From positions 1 to 64,000 of the forward strand of contig JANQJS010000037.1 of the NCBI GenBank assembly GCA_028281535.1: DNA of 64,000 nt, written 5' to 3'. The notes beneath the pieces were generated by a model. The model made no database searches and was not told where the DNA came from. It worked only from the letters and a program-made list of their open reading frames with translations. Below are positions 59,333 to 64,000 of the stretch, piece after piece. The translations under genes and the position numbers were made by a program. The first letter of the stretch is position 1. Every line of letters starts with the position of its first letter. Origin of the DNA: Sedimentisphaerales bacterium. GTDB lineage: Bacteria; Planctomycetota; Phycisphaerae; Sedimentisphaerales; SM23-30.

Positions 59333-62300
59333 TGTTAAAAGCCATCATACGATTCTCCATCAACTATGCTTTTTTTGTCGTGGTTGCTGCCATACTCCTG
59401 GTTGGGTTAGCTATCTATACGATTACAAACATGACTGTGGATGTCTTTCCAGAACTCAATGCCCCAACTGTTGTCATCATGGCTGAAGCTGGTGGTCTCT
59501 CTGCCGATGAAGTCGAACAATATGTTACCTTTCCAGTTGAAACAGCCGTAAATGGATTAACCGGTATTCGTCGCGTTCGATCTTCAAGTACCATTGGTTT
59601 GTCGATAGTATGGGTGGATCTCCAGTGGAATGCAGATCTCTATACCGCACGGCAATTGGTCAATGAACGATTATCAACCATTCAGGATTCATTACCCGAT
59701 GGCGTACTGGCACAAACAACACCGATCACATCGATTGCTGGTGAAATTATGTTAATATCTATTTCATCCCCTGATAAATCTGTGACACCCTTGGATCTTC
59801 GAAGTTATGCAGAGTTTGATTTACGCAACCGATTGCTGTCGGTGCCAGGTGTTTCTCAAGTCGTTGCCATTGGTGGTGAATTACCAGAATACCAAATTCA
59901 TGTCGATCCTGATCAATTACGCCTCTACGATTTAACCACAACGGATATCGTCAATGCCGCTCAACAAGCACATAGTATTGAATCCGCAGGTTACCTGCCC
60001 AATGTGAATTCACGTGAACTGCCCATACGTCAAAACAGCCGAGTCTCAAACGTCAATGATATCGCAAATACCATTGTCACTTATCATCAAGGCTTACCGA
60101 TTACTATTGGGCAAGTCGCAACTGTTCAATTAGGACCAGCCCTGCAACGAGGCACAGCTTCACAAAATGGACACTCTGCCATTATTCTTAGTATTCAAAA
60201 ATCACCTGGAACCAACACACTTGCTCTGACAGAAACGATTGATGCACTACTGGATCAAATTGAACCATCCATCCCAGAAGGTATGCTGCTAAACCGTAAT
60301 GTCATGCGGCAATCACATTTCATTGATAGAGCGATTAATAATGTTCGTAAAGTGATGGTTGAAGCAGTCATTATTATTACAGTGATCTTGATGTTATTCT
60401 TAATGAATATCAGAACGACTTTGATTACATTAACGGCCCTGCCTGTTTCCGTTGCTGCGGCACTGGTCATTGCTGATTGGATGAATTGGGGAATTAACGT
60501 CATGGTTCTGGGTGGGCTTGCTGTTGCGGTTGGTGTCATGGTGGATGATGCGATTATCGATGTAGAAAATGTTTATCGACGGCTAAAACAAAATAGCCTT
60601 CTTCCAAAAAACCAACAAAAAAACAGATATCAAGTGATCTTTGACGCCAGCAATGAAATTCGACCCGCTATGGTCTTTGCCACAATCATCATCGTAATGG
60701 TTTTCATTCCTCTCTTTTTCCTTCAAGGATTGGAAGGACGATTCTTTCGACCATTAGGATTTGTTTATGTCGTTTCTATTCTTATGTCGTTACTGGTTGC
60801 TTTAACATTAACCCCGGCACTATGTAGATTACTCCTTCACATAAAGAAAGATTATCAACAAAATAAAGAAAGCATCTTAATTCAATCTCTCAAAAAAATC
60901 TATCGCCCCACATTGGAATACGCATTAAAATTTCGAAAAACGATCCTCACATGCGCCGCTGCTGCCACGGTATTAGCGATTGTGTTTGGTAGTAGCTTTG
61001 GTTCTTCTTTCTTACCCAAATTTAATGAAGGCTCTTTCACAGTTTTCCTCTTATCACCACCAGGAACCTCGTTAGAAGAATCAGATCGCATTGCAACCCG
61101 CGTGGAAAAACAAATTGTCCAGATATCAGGCATTGACAGTGTCGCTCGCCGATCCGGTAGAGCAGAACGGGATGAACATGCAGAACCTGTCAGCAATTCC
61201 GAGTTAGATGTTGCTCTCTCAATAGACGCAGATCAACATGAAGTAAAAGAACAAATCGATAAAATCATTAACTCGATTCCAGGTTTAACCACCATGATTG
61301 GCCAGCCGATTGAACATCGTCTTTCTCATTTATTATCAGGAACACCCGCAGCGATTGCAATCAATGTTTATGGCGATGATCTCAATCAACTTCGTCAACT
61401 GGCCAAACACATCGAATCACATTTAAAATCTCTCGAAGGCGTTCGTGATGTCAATGCCAACCGGGAAATTATGATCACCACCCTACCGATTGATTATCGC
61501 CATGAAGATCTATCTGCGGTTGGTTTAACACCTGCCATGGCAGCAAAACAAGTTCAACAAGCCTTCTATGGTCAGAAAATTACAAAAATTAATGATGGCA
61601 CTCATCAATATGATCTCGTTGTTAGGCTGGATCCTTCTAAACGGCAAAGCGTAGATGATGTCAAAAACTTGATTCTCTCTGGCCAGTCAGGACAAAGAGT
61701 TCGGCTCAGTGATGTCGCTGATATCCATTTACAAAAAGCGTCTAATTTAATTACTCGAGAGAATGCTCAACGAAAAGCCGTCGTTTCACTTAACATCGCC
61801 GAAGGGTACAATCTTGGCGATCTGGTGGCAAACGTAAAAGCAGTGGTCAATCCTATCGTTCAAAAAGCAGGATATGTTGTTAGCTATGGCGGTCAATTTG
61901 AAGCTCAACAAGCCGCATCCAAAACACTCATCTTTTCAGGTTGTGGTGTTCTCATTTTAATGCTAATGCTTCTACAAGTCGCAACAGGTTCTATCAAAAC
62001 AGCTTTCCTTGTCATGCTGAATATGCCGCTTTCTTTAATCGGTGGTATCATCGCGATGTATCTAACCGAAGTTGAATACCCAATATCAAATTTAATGGCA
62101 CTACTGAACCTTAGTTCGGAAAGATATATTCCTCCAGTCATATCGATTGCATCATTGATTGGCTTTATCACCTTATTCGGTATCTCTGTGCGAAACGGTA
62201 TCCTACTTGTTAATCACTATCAATATATGATGTTGAATGAAGGAAAAAATTTGAAACAAGCGATCATCTCGGGTTCTCTTGAACGCCTCACACCAATACT

Positions 62301-62529
62301 TATGACTGCGATCTCAGCTGCTCTTGGTCTAATACCTTTAGCATTGGCACTCGGACAACCCGGAAGTGAATTACTGGCACCCATGGCCATCGTAATATTA
62401 GGCGGTCTGGTCAGTTCGACCATCTTAAACCTGGTGGTTGTACCCGCCGGTTATTACATAATGTTGCATAAATCACCACAAGACGCATTGATTGGTAAAC
62501 AACAAAATAACCAAAAAATCATTTATTAA
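59332..62529 (+). CDS. RND metal efflux pump (CzcA/CusA family)
   Basis: A 1065-residue inner-membrane pump with twelve membrane segments in two halves. It begins MLKAIIRFSINYAFFVVVAA, then DVFPELNAPTVVIMAEAGGL and VETAVNGLTGIRRVRS, typical of heavy-metal RND proteins. GVMVDDAIIDVENVYRRL lies in TM4, with acidic residues expected for proton coupling. The metal (Cu/Ag, Zn/Co/Cd or Ni) is not decidable by eye, though the adjacent His-rich protein favours Zn/Co/Ni. The ATG overlaps the adaptor TAA. Confidence 0.95.
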   Translation: MLKAIIRFSINYAFFVVVAAILLVGLAIYTITNMTVDVFPELNAPTVVIMAEAGGLSADEVEQYVTFPVETAVNGLTGIRRVRSSSTIGLSIVWVDLQWNADLYTARQLVNERLSTIQDSLPDGVLAQTTPITSIAGEIMLISISSPDKSVTPLDLRSYAEFDLRNRLLSVPGVSQVVAIGGELPEYQIHVDPDQLRLYDLTTTDIVNAAQQAHSIESAGYLPNVNSRELPIRQNSRVSNVNDIANTIVTYHQGLPITIGQVATVQLGPALQRGTASQNGHSAIILSIQKSPGTNTLALTETIDALLDQIEPSIPEGMLLNRNVMRQSHFIDRAINNVRKVMVEAVIIITVILMLFLMNIRTTLITLTALPVSVAAALVIADWMNWGINVMVLGGLAVAVGVMVDDAIIDVENVYRRLKQNSLLPKNQQKNRYQVIFDASNEIRPAMVFATIIIVMVFIPLFFLQGLEGRFFRPLGFVYVVSILMSLLVALTLTPALCRLLLHIKKDYQQNKESILIQSLKKIYRPTLEYALKFRKTILTCAAAATVLAIVFGSSFGSSFLPKFNEGSFTVFLLSPPGTSLEESDRIATRVEKQIVQISGIDSVARRSGRAERDEHAEPVSNSELDVALSIDADQHEVKEQIDKIINSIPGLTTMIGQPIEHRLSHLLSGTPAAIAINVYGDDLNQLRQLAKHIESHLKSLEGVRDVNANREIMITTLPIDYRHEDLSAVGLTPAMAAKQVQQAFYGQKITKINDGTHQYDLVVRLDPSKRQSVDDVKNLILSGQSGQRVRLSDVADIHLQKASNLITRENAQRKAVVSLNIAEGYNLGDLVANVKAVVNPIVQKAGYVVSYGGQFEAQQAASKTLIFSGCGVLILMLMLLQVATGSIKTAFLVMLNMPLSLIGGIIAMYLTEVEYPISNLMALLNLSSERYIPPVISIASLIGFITLFGISVRNGILLVNHYQYMMLNEGKNLKQAIISGSLERLTPILMTAISAALGLIPLALALGQPGSELLAPMAIVILGGLVSSTILNLVVVPAGYYIMLHKSPQDALIGKQQNNQKIIY

Positions 62530-62543
62530 ATCAAATGATTTCT

Positions 62544-62702
62544 CTAGGTTGAATGGTGCATGCGGCGATGATGAAAGGCTCGATACAATCCCTTAAAAAA
62601 TCCACCGATCAATGTAGCCAAGGCAAAAATCGGTGCCAGGATCATAAAGAGAACCACTGGCGTAAAAACCATGATGACGATGAATAGAATTAGATATTCC
62701 AT
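62544..62702 (-). CDS. Small hydrophobic membrane protein
   Basis: A 52-residue product MEYLILFIVIMVFTPVVLFM..., almost one long membrane region, with a basic His/Arg tail (RAFHHRRMHHST). The start is ATG 62702, preceded by AAGGTGG; a longer version starting at 62759 (MKVLLPIEYDP) remains possible and would sit right beside a TATACT box. No family is recognised. It lies convergent to the pump gene with 14 bases between. Confidence 0.5.
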   Translation of the reverse strand: MEYLILFIVIMVFTPVVLFMILAPIFALATLIGGFFKGLYRAFHHRRMHHST

Positions 62703-62855
62703 GAGCCACCTTCTTTCTCCGATAAACGGGTCATATTCAATAGGCAGCAATACTTTCATGTCTCTATATAAAGTATATCACAGATGTGAATGGAAACAAA
62801 TTTGAGCCGAAGAATTTCTCTATAAAATCAATAAATAGATTTATTCGATTATCTC

Positions 62856-62888
62856 AAAAAAAAGCTGGCCTCGGGGAGAGGCCAGCTG
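62856..62888 (-). terminator. Terminator of the candidate small RNA
   Basis: Minus strand: AGCTGGCCTC with GAGGCCAGCT (62863-62872 and 62878-62887), loop of five, followed by eight T. No minus-strand gene ends just upstream of it, which is why a non-coding transcript is proposed. Confidence 0.85.
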
Positions 62889-63026
62889 TAGCAAGGAACT
62901 GCATTACAAACACGCAGCGAAAAGGACCAAATTCAACGCAGTCTCTATAAAATAAAATGGTGGTCCAGTGCCCTATGTATGGGTGAGTTCACTGGACCCA
63001 ACCAATAGCACCACCAAATTTAATAT
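62856..63026 (-). ncRNA. Candidate small structured RNA
   Basis: A minus-strand transcript of about 170 bases is predicted from a TATAAT box (63033-63038; -35 weak) to an intrinsic terminator (62856-62888). It can form GGTCCAGTG/CACTGGACC (62962-62998 region) extended by GGTGGT...ACCACC, then ACTGCGTT/AATGCAGT, then the terminator stem. No open frame of note. It has no SRP, tmRNA or RNase P core, and 6S RNA is not excluded. Confidence 0.5.
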
Positions 63027-63186
63027 GGGTAAATTATAAAGAATCGCAGTTAGATCGGTATGAGCATTTCTTGAAAATAAGATGAGGAAATGGTTAGAAA
63101 AAAAGGGAATACGATTATTCCTTGAAAAACAATAAGATAACCCTAAGCACCTTTATTAGACAGGTTATGAGTCACTCGATTTCCAT

Positions 63187-63224
63187 ATAAAAAGAAAGCC
63201 CGACTGATTGAATCAATCGGGCTT
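63187..63224 (-). terminator. Terminator after nhaD
   Basis: Minus strand: AAGCCCGATTGATT...AATCAGTCGGGCTT (63196-63224), one mismatch, followed by TTCTTTTT. It lies about 68 bases beyond the nhaD stop. Confidence 0.8.
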
Positions 63225-63291
63225 CTGACGTGTCGAAAAGGAAGCGTCCCGGCATCAACACGTTACTCGTCTCTCTAACTCCGACCCAGGT

Positions 63292-64000
63292 TTATCCTGC
63301 CCCTCCAGTGAACAGGGCCCATGAGCCTAGCATTTTTTGTACAAATGTAAGAATGATAAATATAGGAATTAAGAACACGGCACTATAGCCCATATACCCA
63401 AAGAAACTGGGCATCTTCACACCGCTTTGTTCAGCGATACTCTTGACCATAAAGTTTGGACCATTACCAATATATGAGTTAGCACCCATAAATACCGCAC
63501 CCAATGAAATTGCCACGAGTATTTCTTGCGATAACATACCCGCAACCACAATGTCGCCCTCTGGCGTTGCTAACGTTCGAGCCGTTTCAAAGAAAACCAC
63601 ATAGGTTGGTGCATTATCTAAGAAACTACTTAAAATACCCGTAAACCAGAAGAACTGAGCAGGGCTGCTCACACCCATATCTGGTCCCTTGACATTCAAG
63701 ATTTCGACTGGCACCTGCATGGTAATAAAGATACCAATAAAGAGTGCAGCCACTTCACCAATGGCGACATAGTTGAATTTATTTTCTTCACGCAATCCTT
63801 TAGGTGTAAATTTCAATGAGAGAGCCACAAACACAAACATGACAATTTCACGGCAGAAATCAAAAACGATTGGATTGCCTTCTTTACCTAACAATGGCTT
63901 GCCTGGAATCAATAACGCCACTGAAAGAACCACACCCAATAGGAAGATCAAATTGATCTTACCATTTAATTGTAATTTTTCGACTTGGGTATCATCACGT
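63292..64000 (-). CDS. nhaD: Sodium:proton antiporter NhaD family, truncated by window edge
   Basis: The minus-strand frame is open through the right edge of the window (at least 236 residues seen, N-terminus missing). It shows multiple membrane segments and the family motif [24 protein letters not shown] with the conserved DNAPTY, then [20 protein letters not shown] and [19 protein letters not shown] at the C-terminus. NhaD exchanges Na+ or Li+ for protons, common in marine and alkaliphilic bacteria. No upstream promoter is visible here. Confidence 0.88.
   Translation of the reverse strand, partial: RDDTQVEKLQLNGKINLIFLLGVVLSVALLIPGKPLLGKEGNPIVFDFCREIVMFVFVALSLKFTPKGLREENKFNYVAIGEVAALFIGIFITMQVPVEILNVKGPDMGVSSPAQFFWFTGILSSFLDNAPTYVVFFETARTLATPEGDIVVAGMLSQEILVAISLGAVFMGANSYIGNGPNFMVKSIAEQSGVKMPSFFGYMGYSAVFLIPIFIILTFVQKMLGSWALFTGGAG

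Noticed and set aside
62856-63026. SRP RNA, tmRNA or RNase P RNA
   Set aside because: The conserved SRP core (GGTCCGGAAGG-type), tmRNA tRNA-like ends and RNase P motifs are absent; only a general small-RNA call is supported.
1-64000. CRISPR arrays, prophage, insertion sequences, rRNA operons
   Set aside because: No regularly spaced repeats, transposase, integrase, phage structural gene or rRNA sequence was seen in the window.

Overview
The window reads as a bacterial chromosome segment of moderate to low GC, densely coded on both strands. It holds core metabolism, translation and tRNA-modification genes and shows no sign of a phage, plasmid or insertion sequence. The taxon is an inference. 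The DUF1800-DUF1501 pair under an ECF sigma/anti-sigma pair, the long basic L28, class II ribonucleotide reductase and GatCAB fit a Planctomycetota-like lineage (perhaps Phycisphaerae), but there is no rRNA to confirm it.

Layout. 1-1.7 kb: truncated VanZ gene, a 25-codon very basic peptide gene, a Dabb gene. 1.6-9.3 kb, minus strand: DUF362, a small helical protein, a glycosyltransferase and trhO as one operon, then metF, rpe, pgk and gap, the last behind a structured leader. 9.6-16.9 kb, plus strand: methyltransferase, small membrane protein, macro domain, trmL, ppk2, asd, truA, glycosyltransferase, lepB and a membrane-anchored protein. 16.9-22.5 kb, minus strand: an M48 protease operon with three tandem AIM24/TIGR00266 paralogues, then a bicarbonate-transporter pair (sbtA-sbtB) with an MBL hydrolase. 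22.7-26.9 kb: MoxR-DUF58-transglutaminase operon. 26.9-28.6 kb: tRNA-His, and accD overlapped by a histidine-phosphatase-like gene lacking its catalytic histidines. 28.8-33.9 kb: YpdA-like reductase, YiiX-like hydrolase, then BshB1-like deacetylase, Cdd1-type HhH protein, NUDIX and HAD. 34-38.8 kb, minus strand: ECF sigma, anti-sigma, secreted coiled-coil protein, DUF1800, DUF1501. 39-48.6 kb, plus strand: rpmB, gatC-gatA-gatB, trkA, two tandem trkH copies, a hypothetical gene and maf. 48.6-55.8 kb: xylA, DUF192 lipoprotein, SpoIIE-type phosphatase, nrdJ. 56-62.5 kb: His-rich exported protein and a CzcCBA-type metal efflux operon. 62.5-64 kb: small membrane protein, a candidate small RNA and truncated nhaD.

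The most unusual non-coding signal is a three-copy element placed right at the stop codons of the Dabb, first trkH and nrdJ genes. It has a conserved hairpin loop, compensatory stem changes and an internal stem with an alternative partner. Other signals are hairpin elements sharing a GCTGCCAC tail, several apparently leaderless genes, a structured gap leader with an inter-cistronic terminator before pgk, and a likely 170-nt small RNA beside nhaD. The strongest protein-level oddities are the pseudo-phosphatase coupled to accD, the M48/AIM24 cassette and the sigma-controlled DUF1800/DUF1501 operon.
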